A program made the translations under genes and the position numbers. A DNA stretch of 46,065 nucleotides from Paenibacillus timonensis (GTDB lineage: Bacteria; Bacillota; Bacilli; Paenibacillales; Paenibacillaceae): the NCBI RefSeq assembly GCF_022427145.1, contig NZ_JAKSXN010000043.1:1-46065 (forward strand), in the 5' to 3' direction. Positions within the stretch are counted from its first letter, which is position 1; each line of letters starts with the position of its first letter. Positions 7,214-16,233 of this stretch are shown piece by piece. The notes under the pieces were generated by a model. That model saw nothing but the letters and a program-made list of their open reading frames with translations, searched no databases and was not told where the DNA came from.

Positions 7214-10200
7214 ATGATCCGTTTGTTGCAAAAGACGATGACTTGCTTGTTGGCGGCAGCCATTACGCTAGTGCCCTCTGCTTATCTTGGACCGGATAGC
7301 ATGGTGGCTCATGCCGCCGATAATGGCCTCGCGATGAAGCCTTACATGGGCTGGAGCAGCTACAGCCTGCAGGTGTACGACGGGCCGGAGGGGAACTGGA
7401 CCTCGGAAGCGAAGCTGAAAATGATCTCCGATGCCATGCACGAGAAGCTGCAAGCCCACGGATACGAATACATCAATATCGACGCCGGCTGGAACGGCAG
7501 CATGGACGAATACGGCCGGCCGCTTCCGAGCGAAACGTTATATCCGAACGGTTTTGAGAATTTGGTGGATTATATTCATAACAACGGGCAGAAGGTCGGG
7601 ATCTACCTGATACCGGGTTTGTCCAAGGAAGCTTACCGGCTTAACCTGCCGATTTACGGAACGGAATACCATATGCAAGACATCGCCGCCCAGCCGCTCC
7701 GGCAAGCGGACTATTGGGACATCGATTACAAGATCGATTTCTCCAAGCCGGGGGCGCAGGAATACATTCATTCGATCGCCGATCTGATCGCCTCCTGGGG
7801 CGTCGACTTTGTGAAGTTCGACAGCGTGACCCCGGGGTCCGGCCATAACGACCTGTCGATCGACGCGCGCGATGACGTGAAAGCTTGGTCCACTGCGCTG
7901 TCCAAGCACGGGATCTGGCTGGAGCTGTCCTGGGCGCTGGACCATAACTACGTGGACTTTTGGAAAAAATATGCCAACGGCTGGCGCGTCAATTGGGACG
8001 TGGAGGCTTATGACCGCAACATCGGCATGACGCAGTGGGCGAACATCGCCCGGCTGTTTCCGGATGCCGCTTTATGGTGGCGTGACGCCGGGCCCGGCGG
8101 CTGGAACGATTTCGACTCCCTGAATGTCGGCAACGGGCAAACGTCCGGCTTGACCCGGGACGAGCGGCAGACGGCGACGACATTGTGGGCGATCGCCAGC
8201 GCGCAATTCTATACCGGCGATGATTTAACCAACCTGGACAGCTATGGCCTTGAGCTGTTGACCAACGATGAGGTCATCGCCGTCAACCAAGCCGGCCGCC
8301 CGGCACATCCCGTATCGATGGCTACCAATCAGCAGGTGTGGTATGCCAATAACGGGGACGGAACGTATACCGTTGCCTTGTTCAACCTCGGCAACAAAGG
8401 CGCTGCGATGGACGTCAAATGGAGCGACATCGGGCTGGACGGCGCGGCTTCCGTCCGCGATTTGTGGAGCCATACGGAGCTCGGCCAGTTTGCGGCCGGC
8501 ATGGACGACATTGATTTGGAGCCGCATGCTTCGCGCTTGTTTAAAGTAACGGCGAAGAACGGGACATCCAAAGTCAATGATGACGATACCGGCGTGAAAT
8601 ATGCCGGAACGTGGACGCGCAACGGCGGTAAAGAACTGGTGCAGGACGCGCAGGACCTGAACGTGACGATCGTCGATTCGAGCGCGGCCGCGCCAGGGAA
8701 CGCGGTAGTAAATGACGTGGCTGCGGGCAATGAAGACACTAGAGGGGAAACCTCGGAGCAGGCAGCATCTGGTTCGACCGCCGCAGAGGCGGGCGAGCAT
8801 TGGGTGATCCTCAACGACAACCACCCGTCGGTGACGTACGATACTTACGGAAGCGGCGGCAGCTGGGGATACAGCTCGGGAAGAAATCCCGACTGGAATG
8901 ATTATTTAGGCGACGTTCATTACGGGGAAAAAGGCGAGGTACGCTTTGAACTTGCGTTTAAAGGTACGGGCGTAGATTTTCTGACCGAAACGGCTGAATC
9001 TGGCGGTGACATCGACATCTATCTGGATGGCGAATTCAAAGAAACGGTAAGCGCCAATGCCCCGATTCAACAGGGACAGATCCCGATTTACAGCGTACGG
9101 AACCTGCCGTTCGGCGAGCATACGGTCTCCGGCGTGATGAAGGGCGGGAGCTACCTGATCGTCGACGGGTTCAAGGTTTACGCGGACAGCTTGCTTGGGG
9201 CAACGACGGCCGGCTTTGAAACGACAAACCCGCAAGACGTTCCCGTTTCGCTGCCGCTGGGAGGAGATACATTGACCCGTATTGCGAACGGTTCAGCGGA
9301 ACTGGTGCGTAACACGGATTATACGGTTTCCGGTGACAACGTCACGATCAAGAAAGCGTATTTGGCCCAACAGCCGCCCGGCCCGCTTGCCTTGACGTTT
9401 GGCTTTGCCGGCGGCGACACGCAGACGTTTACGGTGGACATCACCGGACCGGCGATCGTGAACAGCACGATCCATCCGAAGAAGGCGGAGTTTGATCAGA
9501 AAGCATCCGCGCAAGCCAATGTCACGACCACGATGACCTTAAACGGCAATACGCTGGTCAGCATCGCCAACGGGGCGGAAGCCTTGGCCGAAGGGACGGA
9601 TTTTTCGATCGAAGGGGATACGGTCCGCATCCATGCGTCGTACTTGGCCGCGCAGCCAACCGGCGCAACGGAGCTGACGTTCCAGTTCAGCGCCGGGCTG
9701 CCGCAAACGCTCACGATCGATATCGTAAATACGTCCGGCCGTTTCCTCATGATCAACAACAACGATCCAGGCATTCGATATACCGGGTCCTGGAACCGCA
9801 GCACGGGGCGCAACTTCGGCGATTACCAGGATGACGTGCATTATGCCGAGACGAACGGCGATTTCCTGGAATACACCTTCAAGGGTACCGGGATCCAATA
9901 CATCACGGAAATCGACCCTTCCCAGGGAGAAGTCGACGTTTATCTGGACGGCGCATTCGCGGGTACCGTGGATACCCGTGCCGATGCCAGACAACCGATG
10001 CAAGCGGTCTACAGCGTTTCCGGATTGTCCGATAGTCTGCATACCCTCAAGCTGGTGAAGAAATCGGGCCGCTTCATGCTGCTGGACGCGCTCAAGGTGC
10101 AAATTCCCGACCTGATTAACCTCACCGGAGCGACATTCGATAAGAATCTGTCCGCCCAGGACGACATTGAAGTCGAAGTGCTCGGCGGCATCGGGAATCT

Positions 10201-12013
10201 CGGGAGCATTCGGAACGGTCAAGTGCCGTTGGTCGAGGGCACGGACTACATCGTAACGGGGAACATCGTGACGATCAAGAAGGAATACCTTGCCGCACAG
10301 GCATCGGGAAGCTTGAAGCTGACGTTCCACATCAAAGGCGATTATTACGATGACGTGCATGCGACAGAGGCGAATGGGGATTCCTTCGAGTATACGTTTA
10401 AAGGAACGGGCATTGATTTGCATATGCCCAAAGGTCCGGCCCTAGGGGAAATGGAGGTTTACATCGACGGGCAACTGAAAGCAACCGTAGACGCCTATGC
10501 CGAGTCCCGCAGCGCCCAGCATCCGTTGTTCGGCATCTCCAACCTGCCGGCCGGCCAGCATACGGTCAAAGTGGTAAAAAAATCCGGCGAGCTGATGCTG
10601 GCGGATCAGTTGATCTTCCACGTTGCCCCCGGCTCGACGACGCCAACCACGCCAACGAATCCGTCCAACCCGCCGTCGTCCTCATCCGGACCGTCCGGCC
10701 CTTCGGCGCCGCCTAGTCCGGCGGGAACGGAAATCGTCCGCGATCCGGCAAATCGGATCCCGGTGGACATCGTTCGGACGACGTTAACCGACGGAACGAA
10801 GCGGGATGAAGTCAAACTGAAGGCCGATGCCCAGCTTCGCGCTGCCGTCGACAAGCTGGCGGCCGAAGGCGCCGCTTCGCTGAACCTTACGATTCCGGAC
10901 GCCAAGGATGAAGTGACCTCCGTCAAGTTCTCGCTCGCCCACGACGTTATCCAGTTGATGACGGAACGAGATCTGGAACTGAAGCTCCAAACGGCAAGCG
11001 GAGAGATCACGATTCCGGTATCCTCCTTGCAGGGTTCGACCGGCGATCTGACCGTGACGATCCATCCCGTGAAGACGGCTGACCAAAGCAAGGAAGTCGA
11101 AGGACGCGCCAATAAGGCCGAGTCGGTACTTGCGGCCACAGGGGGGCAAGAGGTGACCGTCATCGGCCGTCCGGTTCAAATCGAAACGAACCTGCAGAAC
11201 CATGAGGTAGAGCTCATTCTGCCGCTGACCGGCTCGGCGCTGAACGATGCGGACCCGTCCAAACTGGGGGTGTACATCGAACACTCCGACGGGACGACGG
11301 AGTTTCTGACCGGGGAGGTTGTTCCTTTGGGGAACGGCAAAGGGTTGAAATTCAAGGTAGACCATTTCAGCACCTTCGCCCTGGTGAAAACGGCCGAAGC
11401 GTTGTCGTCAACGCATAACTCCTATATCAGCGGCTATCCGGGTGGGCTGTTCAAACCGGAGAACCGCATCACCCGTGCGGAGATGGCCGCCATGCTGTCC
11501 AAGGCCGTCGGCCTGAAGGAGACGACGGAGGCGTTAGGCTTCAGCGATGTTTCGGCAGGCTATTGGGCTGCCGAGGCGATTGCCAAAGCCTCCCGCATGG
11601 GCTTGATGCAAGGATACGCCGATGGCAGCTTCAAGCCGGAACAACCGGTCACGCGGGCGGAAATCACGGCCATCGCCGTGAAGTTCATGAAGTCGGCCGC
11701 GGGGCAGGGCACCGGCTTCTCCGACACCGCCGGCCATTGGGCGGAGGAGGCGATCCGGTCCGCCCAAGCGGCAGGGATCGTTAGCGGCTATGCCGACGGC
11801 AAGTTCCGACCGGCGGCTTTCATCACGCGGGCCGAGGCAGTGACCGTGATCAACCGGGCATTGGGCCGGGGGCCGCTGTTCGGAAGCAGCGATGAGCTCC
11901 CGGTTTGGCGCGACGTACCGCAGGACCACTGGGCTTTCCACGATATCGCCGAGGCGTCGACGGAACATGTGGCGAAGCCGAGAGCGGAGGGCGGAGAAGA
12001 GCTGAGCAAATAA
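7214..12013 (+). CDS. Secreted GH27 glycosidase with X2 modules and C-terminal SLH anchor
   Basis: A 1599-residue cell-surface enzyme. It has a signal peptide (residues 1-35, cleavage after AHA). The GH27 barrel covers about 36-450, with YINIDAGWNG, the nucleophile region VKFDS (Asp203) and the acid/base motif GGWNDFDS. Three carbohydrate-binding X2-type Ig modules lie at about 661-746, 748-838 and 966-1040. They alternate with a repeated beta-sandwich (KGTGxxxxTE...VYLDG) at about 530-657, 843-966 and 1043-1137. A Pro/Ser/Thr linker (about 1140-1175), an unassigned domain (1175-1385) and three SLH repeats (about 1390-1590) follow. It starts at ATG 7214 after AGGAG; a TTG at 7211 is less likely. 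It probably strips terminal galactose-like residues from polymers at the wall. Confidence 0.9.
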   Translation: MIRLLQKTMTCLLAAAITLVPSAYLGPDSMVAHAADNGLAMKPYMGWSSYSLQVYDGPEGNWTSEAKLKMISDAMHEKLQAHGYEYINIDAGWNGSMDEYGRPLPSETLYPNGFENLVDYIHNNGQKVGIYLIPGLSKEAYRLNLPIYGTEYHMQDIAAQPLRQADYWDIDYKIDFSKPGAQEYIHSIADLIASWGVDFVKFDSVTPGSGHNDLSIDARDDVKAWSTALSKHGIWLELSWALDHNYVDFWKKYANGWRVNWDVEAYDRNIGMTQWANIARLFPDAALWWRDAGPGGWNDFDSLNVGNGQTSGLTRDERQTATTLWAIASAQFYTGDDLTNLDSYGLELLTNDEVIAVNQAGRPAHPVSMATNQQVWYANNGDGTYTVALFNLGNKGAAMDVKWSDIGLDGAASVRDLWSHTELGQFAAGMDDIDLEPHASRLFKVTAKNGTSKVNDDDTGVKYAGTWTRNGGKELVQDAQDLNVTIVDSSAAAPGNAVVNDVAAGNEDTRGETSEQAASGSTAAEAGEHWVILNDNHPSVTYDTYGSGGSWGYSSGRNPDWNDYLGDVHYGEKGEVRFELAFKGTGVDFLTETAESGGDIDIYLDGEFKETVSANAPIQQGQIPIYSVRNLPFGEHTVSGVMKGGSYLIVDGFKVYADSLLGATTAGFETTNPQDVPVSLPLGGDTLTRIANGSAELVRNTDYTVSGDNVTIKKAYLAQQPPGPLALTFGFAGGDTQTFTVDITGPAIVNSTIHPKKAEFDQKASAQANVTTTMTLNGNTLVSIANGAEALAEGTDFSIEGDTVRIHASYLAAQPTGATELTFQFSAGLPQTLTIDIVNTSGRFLMINNNDPGIRYTGSWNRSTGRNFGDYQDDVHYAETNGDFLEYTFKGTGIQYITEIDPSQGEVDVYLDGAFAGTVDTRADARQPMQAVYSVSGLSDSLHTLKLVKKSGRFMLLDALKVQIPDLINLTGATFDKNLSAQDDIEVEVLGGIGNLGSIRNGQVPLVEGTDYIVTGNIVTIKKEYLAAQASGSLKLTFHIKGDYYDDVHATEANGDSFEYTFKGTGIDLHMPKGPALGEMEVYIDGQLKATVDAYAESRSAQHPLFGISNLPAGQHTVKVVKKSGELMLADQLIFHVAPGSTTPTTPTNPSNPPSSSSGPSGPSAPPSPAGTEIVRDPANRIPVDIVRTTLTDGTKRDEVKLKADAQLRAAVDKLAAEGAASLNLTIPDAKDEVTSVKFSLAHDVIQLMTERDLELKLQTASGEITIPVSSLQGSTGDLTVTIHPVKTADQSKEVEGRANKAESVLAATGGQEVTVIGRPVQIETNLQNHEVELILPLTGSALNDADPSKLGVYIEHSDGTTEFLTGEVVPLGNGKGLKFKVDHFSTFALVKTAEALSSTHNSYISGYPGGLFKPENRITRAEMAAMLSKAVGLKETTEALGFSDVSAGYWAAEAIAKASRMGLMQGYADGSFKPEQPVTRAEITAIAVKFMKSAAGQGTGFSDTAGHWAEEAIRSAQAAGIVSGYADGKFRPAAFITRAEAVTVINRALGRGPLFGSSDELPVWRDVPQDHWAFHDIAEASTEHVAKPRAEGGEELSK

Positions 12014-12066
12014 AAAAAGGGGAGCACCTCCGGCTTAATGCAGCCGGGAGGTGCTCCCCTGCTTTG
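12014..12066. terminator. Bidirectional terminator
   Basis: A long hairpin with GGGGAGCACCTCC and GGCT on the left and AGCC then GGGAGGTGCTCCCC on the right. It has one bulge, an A-run on the left and T-rich sequence on the right, and lies between converging genes. Confidence 0.8.
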
Positions 12067-12067
12067 C

Positions 12068-13048
12068 TTATTTATACGGATCGATCGTTTGGATCGTGCC
12101 GTCCGGGTTGTAATGCAGCTCGGTGTATTTCACACTGCGCTTGTGGTTCACGCCGCCGGACAACGAGCTGTCATGATAGAACAGGTACCATTTGTCCTGG
12201 AATTGCACGATGGAATGGTGCGTGGTCCAGCCGATGACCGGCGTCAGGATTTTGCCTTTAAAGACATAAGGTCCTTGCGGGTTCTTGCTGATCGCATAGA
12301 CCAGCGTGTGGGTAGTACCGGTCGAGTAGGACAGGTAGTAGTAGCCATTGTATTTATGCACCCAAGGTCCTTCGAAATACCGCCGGTCTTCGTCCCCGGC
12401 CAACAGCGGATTTCCGTCTTCGTCAACGATGGAAATCTCCTGCGGCGCCGATTTGAAGCTGAGCATGTCGTCGGTTAATTCGGCGAACTGCGGCCCCAGT
12501 GCCGGCGCATCCGGTGCCGGTCCTTCGGCGTCCGGTTTGAAGGTTCCGGTTTGCCATTTCTCCAATTGGCCGCCCCAAAGTCCGCCGAAATACATATAAG
12601 CGCGGTTGTCGTCGTCGACGAGTACGGCCGGATCGATGCTGAAGCTGCCGGGAATGTAGCTTTCTTGCGGTGTGAACGGGCCTGCAGGCGAGGAACTGGT
12701 CGCTACGCCGATGCGGAAAATGCCATCTTTGTCCCGAGCAGGGAAATAGAGGTAATACGTATTGTTCTTGTATGCCGCATCCGGAGCCCACAGTTGTTGG
12801 TTCGCCCAAGGGATATCCCGCAGATGGAGAGCTTCGCCGTGATCGACGCACGGAGAGTTGAAATCGTCCAGCGAGAGGATGTGGTAATCTTCCATCGCGT
12901 ATTGGTCGCCGTTATCATTGTCGGGACCGTTGTGATCGAGGTCATGGGATGGATAAATATAAATTTTGCCGTCATACACATGGGCGGATGGATCAGCCGT
13001 AAAAATGTGCGTAACGAGCGGTTCATTCGGACGTACAGGTTTTTCCAC
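12068..13048 (-). CDS. Glycoside hydrolase family 43 (beta-xylosidase/alpha-L-arabinofuranosidase type)
   Basis: A 326-residue inverting glycosidase with a five-bladed propeller and no signal peptide, so it acts inside the cell. The catalytic base Asp is in FTADPSAHVYDGKIYIYPSHD, the pKa-modulating Asp in SIDPAVLVDDD and the acid Glu in YFEGPWVHKYNGYYYLSYS. It starts with GTG at 13048 behind AAAGGGGA. A XylR-like operator sits on its promoter, which supports a role in xylan or arabinoxylan oligosaccharide hydrolysis. No xylose genes are visible nearby. Xylosidase and arabinofuranosidase activities cannot be told apart from the sequence alone. Confidence 0.85.
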   Translation of the reverse strand: MEKPVRPNEPLVTHIFTADPSAHVYDGKIYIYPSHDLDHNGPDNDNGDQYAMEDYHILSLDDFNSPCVDHGEALHLRDIPWANQQLWAPDAAYKNNTYYLYFPARDKDGIFRIGVATSSSPAGPFTPQESYIPGSFSIDPAVLVDDDNRAYMYFGGLWGGQLEKWQTGTFKPDAEGPAPDAPALGPQFAELTDDMLSFKSAPQEISIVDEDGNPLLAGDEDRRYFEGPWVHKYNGYYYLSYSTGTTHTLVYAISKNPQGPYVFKGKILTPVIGWTTHHSIVQFQDKWYLFYHDSSLSGGVNHKRSVKYTELHYNPDGTIQTIDPYK

Positions 13049-13067
13049 GAGGATTCCCCTTTACCTA

Positions 13068-13126
13068 GTTAGTTTGTTGACTAAACTTACTAACTTTAAT
13101 TATACAGAAGCTTGGACAACTATCAA
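13068..13126 (-). promoter_or_regulatory. GH43 promoter with XylR-like operator
   Basis: On the minus strand TTGATA (13126-13121) and TATAAT (13104-13099) are 16 bp apart. Just downstream an imperfect palindrome with arms GTTAGTTTG and TTACTAAC spans 13068-13094, covering the transcription start. It resembles the known Bacillus XylR (ROK) operator, which has TTAGTTTGTT and AACAAACTAA arms. Repression by a XylR encoded elsewhere is inferred. Confidence 0.55.
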
Positions 13127-13282
13127 GCTCTTGAAGTTATTTTCTCCGAAATCGTCGGATTTTATTGGAAAACGAAAGGCTTTACCAGCACATATTTCGG
13201 CGATTGAGGGAATAGGATCACTGTATGATTATAATGTGGAAAAAATTAACATTAGCATGTCCAGGATAAGGAGTGATTGTCG

Positions 13283-14503
13283 ATGACGGATCGTTTGGAT
13301 CCATCCGCTTCAAGGCAGCCGGAAAATCATGCTGCCGGGGCATTCGCTGTGCCCGAACCGATAAGGGATGACGGCAGCGGCGCGACCGATACAGGACCTC
13401 GGGACGTGATGCGGGATCGCGAAAATCCCGATATGCTGGTTCCTCCGGTGACCGATAACGGACTGATTCCGAATCTGAAATTTTCTTTTTCGGATACGCA
13501 TATGCAGTTGAACCAAGGGGGCTGGTCGCGGGAAATCACGATTCGGGAGCTGCCGATCGCCACGACGCTGGCAGGGGTGAATATGCGCCTGACGCCGGGA
13601 GGCGTGCGGGAGCTGCATTGGCATCAGCAGGCGGAATGGTCGTTCATGATCTCGGGAAAAGCCCGGATCACCGCGGTGGATCAGGATGGAAGAAACTTCA
13701 TCGCCGATGTAGGCGTCGGGGATTTGTGGTATTTTCCGCCGGGGATTCCCCATTCGATCCAAGGGCTGGAGGAAGGCTGCGAGTTTCTGCTTGTGTTCGA
13801 TGACGGGCATTTCTCCGATTTGAATACCCTGTCGATTTCAGACTGGTTCGCCCACACGCCTAAGGAGGTGCTGTCGGCGAACTTTGGCGTGCCGCGCAAA
13901 GCGTTTGACCATATCCCTGGAAAGCAGGTATACATCTACCAGGACCGCGTTCCGGGGCCGATCGCCAGCCAGAAGGTCACTTCGCCTTACGGGGAGATTC
14001 CCGTCAGCTTCAAGCATAGCCTGCTGGCCCAGCAACCGATCCGAACGCCGGGCGGAACCGTGCGCATCGCGGATTCCTCGAACTTTCCCATCGCCAAGAC
14101 GATTGCGGCCGCCCTCGTGGAAATCAAACCCGGCGCCATGCGGGAAATGCATTGGCACCCGAATAACGACGAATGGCAATATTATTTGTCGGGCAAAGGG
14201 CGCATGACGGTGTTCGCCGGAGGCGGCGTCGCCCGCACGTTCAACGTCCGGGCAGGGGATGTGGGGTATGTCCCGTTCGCTTACGGCCACTATATTCAAA
14301 ATACCGGCGACCGCAGCATCTGGTTCTTGGAAATGTTCCGCAGTGACCGTTTCGCTGATGTGTCGCTGAATCAATGGATGGCGCTGACGCCGCACGAGCT
14401 GGTCCAGGACAATCTGCACGTCGGCCCCCTGCTAATGGATGCGCTGCGGAAGCAAAAGTGGCCGGTGGTGGAATACGATCGTCCGGTTAAACCTCACTCA
14501 TAA
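13283..14503 (+). CDS. oxdC: Oxalate decarboxylase-like bicupin
   Basis: A 406-residue bicupin closely resembling Bacillus OxdC, which converts oxalate to formate and CO2 with manganese. N-terminal cupin ligands are HWHQQAE and the His of PHSIQ. C-terminal ligands are HWHPNNDE and the His of GHYIQN, and the conserved Glu of FLEMF is present. The flexible lid that reads SENST in Bacillus OxdC (with the proton-donor Glu) reads SDLNT here, so decarboxylase activity is not assured. No signal peptide is visible. ATG 13283 lies nine bases after AAGGAG; TTG at 13277 is too close. The 3' end overlaps the converging gene by 10 bases. Confidence 0.8.
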   Translation: MTDRLDPSASRQPENHAAGAFAVPEPIRDDGSGATDTGPRDVMRDRENPDMLVPPVTDNGLIPNLKFSFSDTHMQLNQGGWSREITIRELPIATTLAGVNMRLTPGGVRELHWHQQAEWSFMISGKARITAVDQDGRNFIADVGVGDLWYFPPGIPHSIQGLEEGCEFLLVFDDGHFSDLNTLSISDWFAHTPKEVLSANFGVPRKAFDHIPGKQVYIYQDRVPGPIASQKVTSPYGEIPVSFKHSLLAQQPIRTPGGTVRIADSSNFPIAKTIAAALVEIKPGAMREMHWHPNNDEWQYYLSGKGRMTVFAGGGVARTFNVRAGDVGYVPFAYGHYIQNTGDRSIWFLEMFRSDRFADVSLNQWMALTPHELVQDNLHVGPLLMDALRKQKWPVVEYDRPVKPHS

Positions 14504-14868
14504 CCTAAGACTTCCTCCACATCGTCCATTTGCACCACCAGGCGCTGGATCTCGTCCGTATCGCCGCAGCGGGCGGCAATTTGCGGGAGACGAATGCCGA
14601 GAACCCGCCGGGATGGAACGGAAAGCGCTAGGCCGAGCTCCGAAACGTCGGAAAACTCCGGCGGTTCTTTGGGCCGTACGAGGTCTTCCAGCAAGACAGA
14701 TACGCCCGGCAAATCGCCGAAGTCTTCGGCAGCGAACGGCTCAAACGGACCGGAAACCGGGATGTAGAGCGTCTTCGACCAATCCATTTCACCCGGCCGG
14801 GCATCGACAATCAGTTGCAACGGCCGGGTGGAATCCGCGTAAAAATCGCAATACGCCGCGATCCGCAT
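14494..14868 (-). CDS. Hypothetical protein downstream of ImmA
   Basis: A 124-residue protein that I do not recognise. It has no membrane segment and no clear motif; the sequence is rich in acidic and hydrophobic residues and ends [11 protein letters not shown]. The true start is ATG 14868, behind GGAGGGCG. Its coding region begins three bases after the ImmA stop codon, so the two are co-transcribed and probably coupled. Its stop lies inside the 3' end of the oxdC-like gene, a tail-to-tail overlap of 10 bases. Position suggests an accessory part of the repressor/protease switch, but nothing in the sequence proves it. Confidence 0.65.
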   Translation of the reverse strand: MRIAAYCDFYADSTRPLQLIVDARPGEMDWSKTLYIPVSGPFEPFAAEDFGDLPGVSVLLEDLVRPKEPPEFSDVSELGLALSVPSRRVLGIRLPQIAARCGDTDEIQRLVVQMDDVEEVLGYE

Positions 14869-14870
14869 CG

Positions 14871-15470
14871 TCACCGCCCTCCCTGTCCGCCGATTTGCCG
14901 CTCCAGTTGGGATAACATGCGCCGGGTCTCCGGCGACCAGCCTTTCTCCGCTTCGCGCTGGCGGCGGGTTGCTTCCTGGGCTGCCGCGATCAGGCTGCCG
15001 TGCAGCACCCGCCGCTGGATCTGATCCAGCCGCTGCTCCGCCAGCTCCGGCGGAACTTGGAATTGCTCGGCGATATAAAACACCGCCTCGCTGCGATGGT
15101 CCGGCACCGGCAGCTTGGCGAACATATAAAAGGGGATGGCGGCGTAGAGCACGAACTGTTCGGCTTCGGTCTCCTGGGCATGCATGAACAGCTCCGTCAT
15201 CCGGCGCTGATCCCCGGCATGGCGCAGCACATGGCATAACTCATGAAAGAAGACGACCCGGGCTTGAACCGCCTCCAACCCTTTGTTCAGAAAAATCACG
15301 TTCTCCTCGTTATCCGAAAAGGAAGGGTGATTCCCGTAAACCAGCCCGATGCCGAAGGCTTCGGCGATTCGCTCGATGTCGAGATCGGCGGGGGCCGATA
15401 TCCCATGGTTCAGATATTTGGCGTTCATCCATTGTTCCAGATGGGTCTCATGATAATAGGCATATAACAT
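14871..15470 (-). CDS. immA: ImmA/IrrE-family metalloprotease
   Basis: A zinc peptidase of the DUF955 family, about 199 residues. The HExxH motif is HELCH near residue 80, and a downstream glutamate in ETEAEQF is the likely third ligand. In ICEBs1 and several prophages ImmA cleaves the partner Xre repressor to switch the element on, and an Xre repressor gene lies immediately upstream here. The start at ATG 15470 uses GGGGTGA as ribosome site; a GTG at 15479 is an alternative. A hairpin after the repressor gene and a LexA-like box at 15488-15501 suggest it has its own damage-responsive promoter. Confidence 0.85.
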   Translation of the reverse strand: MLYAYYHETHLEQWMNAKYLNHGISAPADLDIERIAEAFGIGLVYGNHPSFSDNEENVIFLNKGLEAVQARVVFFHELCHVLRHAGDQRRMTELFMHAQETEAEQFVLYAAIPFYMFAKLPVPDHRSEAVFYIAEQFQVPPELAEQRLDQIQRRVLHGSLIAAAQEATRRQREAEKGWSPETRRMLSQLERQIGGQGGR

Positions 15471-15487
15471 CCAAATCACCCCGAATC

Positions 15488-15501
15488 AGAATGTATGTTC
15501 G
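15488..15501 (-). promoter_or_regulatory. LexA-like box upstream of immA
   Basis: The minus strand reads CGAACATACATTCT, against the Bacillus SOS consensus CGAAC-RNRY-GTTYC/G. The left half is perfect and the right half imperfect. It overlaps a possible -10 (TACATT) for immA. Confidence 0.45.
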
Positions 15502-15510
15502 GTTTGTAGT

Positions 15511-15540
15511 CCGAAATAAGGGCCCTTCAGAATCAGGGCC
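15511..15540 (-). terminator. Hairpin terminator after the Xre repressor gene
   Basis: On the minus strand GGCCCT (15540-15535) pairs with AGGGCC (15526-15521), followed by CTTATTT. It would separate repressor transcription from immA. Confidence 0.5.
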
Positions 15541-15587
15541 GTCGTTGCTGGCTTTATATAGGTTGGTTAACTTCGATCTAAATGGAT

Positions 15588-15941
15588 CTACTTCGCTTCG
15601 TCCCCGTTCAGCAGCTTCTTCTTCTGCTCCCGGTACGCTTTCAAAGCGGCCTCCATCATGGCGATTTCATCCGCCGTATACGCTTCGGGACCGCCGAAAA
15701 AAGACAAGCTCATGCCTTTTTCCGCTGCAGGTGACGGGTCGGGCGTCCGGCCCAGCAAGTAATCGGCGCTGGTATCCAGAGCGTCGACGATATTGCGCAG
15801 CACCTCCGGATCCGGCTTGCGGTCGTTCGTCTCGTACCGGGACAATTGCACGACCGAAATGTCCGCTTGGGAGGCCAGGTCCTTTTGCGTGAGCTGACGT
15901 TGTTCACGAAGATATTTGATCCGATCGCCTAGCGTTTGCAT
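15588..15941 (-). CDS. Xre/C1-type transcriptional repressor
   Basis: A 117-residue phage-type repressor. The N-terminal Cro/C1 helix-turn-helix spans about residues 3-65 (LTQKDLASQADISVVQLSRY, then a segment up to LLGR). A short C-terminal part (SFFGGPEAYTADEIAMMEAA) resembles that of ImmR-like repressors that are inactivated by ImmA rather than by self-cleavage. ATG 15941 follows GAGGAG; an in-frame ATG at 15968 has none. Palindromes related to TTACCAAATTGGTAA sit on both the leftward and rightward promoters beside the gene. This is what a C1-type repressor controlling itself and a lysis operon would need. Confidence 0.88.
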   Translation of the reverse strand: MQTLGDRIKYLREQRQLTQKDLASQADISVVQLSRYETNDRKPDPEVLRNIVDALDTSADYLLGRTPDPSPAAEKGMSLSFFGGPEAYTADEIAMMEAALKAYREQKKKLLNGDEAK

Positions 15942-15970
15942 GGTTACTCCTCTTCCTTGCCGTTTCATTC

Positions 15971-15999
15971 AGTGTAGCACAAGTTGCCAAATTGGTAAA
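15971..15999 (-). promoter_or_regulatory. Leftward repressor promoter
   Basis: On the minus strand TTTACC (15999-15994) and TACACT (15976-15971) are 17 bp apart. Operator copy 1 (15984-15998) covers the -35 and spacer, implying self-repression. Confidence 0.55.
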
Positions 16000-16193
16000 G
16001 AGTAGGCGAATCAAATGGTAAGATTTTATATTGTCAAATTGGTAATAATGCGGCTTGACATTACCGAAATGGCAATCTATAATCAGGATACGGTTACCAA
16101 ATTGGTAAAAAAGAGGGTGATCTTCTCATTTTCGATTGTTTTTGGACAAGCCTAAGTGAAATGTGAAGCTAATTGATGTTTCCAATACGGTAA
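15984..16193. promoter_or_regulatory. Repressor operator array (four clear sites, one weak)
   Basis: Fifteen-base palindromes close to TTACCAAATTGGTAA occur at 15984-15998, 16031-16045, 16061-16075 and 16094-16108; the last is perfect. A weaker copy lies at 16179-16193. They lie between the Xre gene and the rightward operon and overlap both promoters. Confidence 0.7.
16055..16083 (+). promoter_or_regulatory. Strong rightward promoter of the lysis region
   Basis: Consensus TTGACA (16055-16060) and TATAAT (16078-16083) are 17 bp apart. An operator copy fills the spacer and another lies just downstream, so the promoter should be silent until the repressor is lost. Confidence 0.75.
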
Positions 16194-16233
16194 TTTATTG
16201 TTGCGTAGGATGAACTTAAGAGAGGTGAGGATA

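Noticed and set aside
16128..16166. Short frame FDCFWTSLSEM after the strong rightward promoter, preceded by AAGAGGGTGA
   Set aside because: A ribosome-like site is present, but the only start codon in place is ATT, and 12 residues is too little to call.
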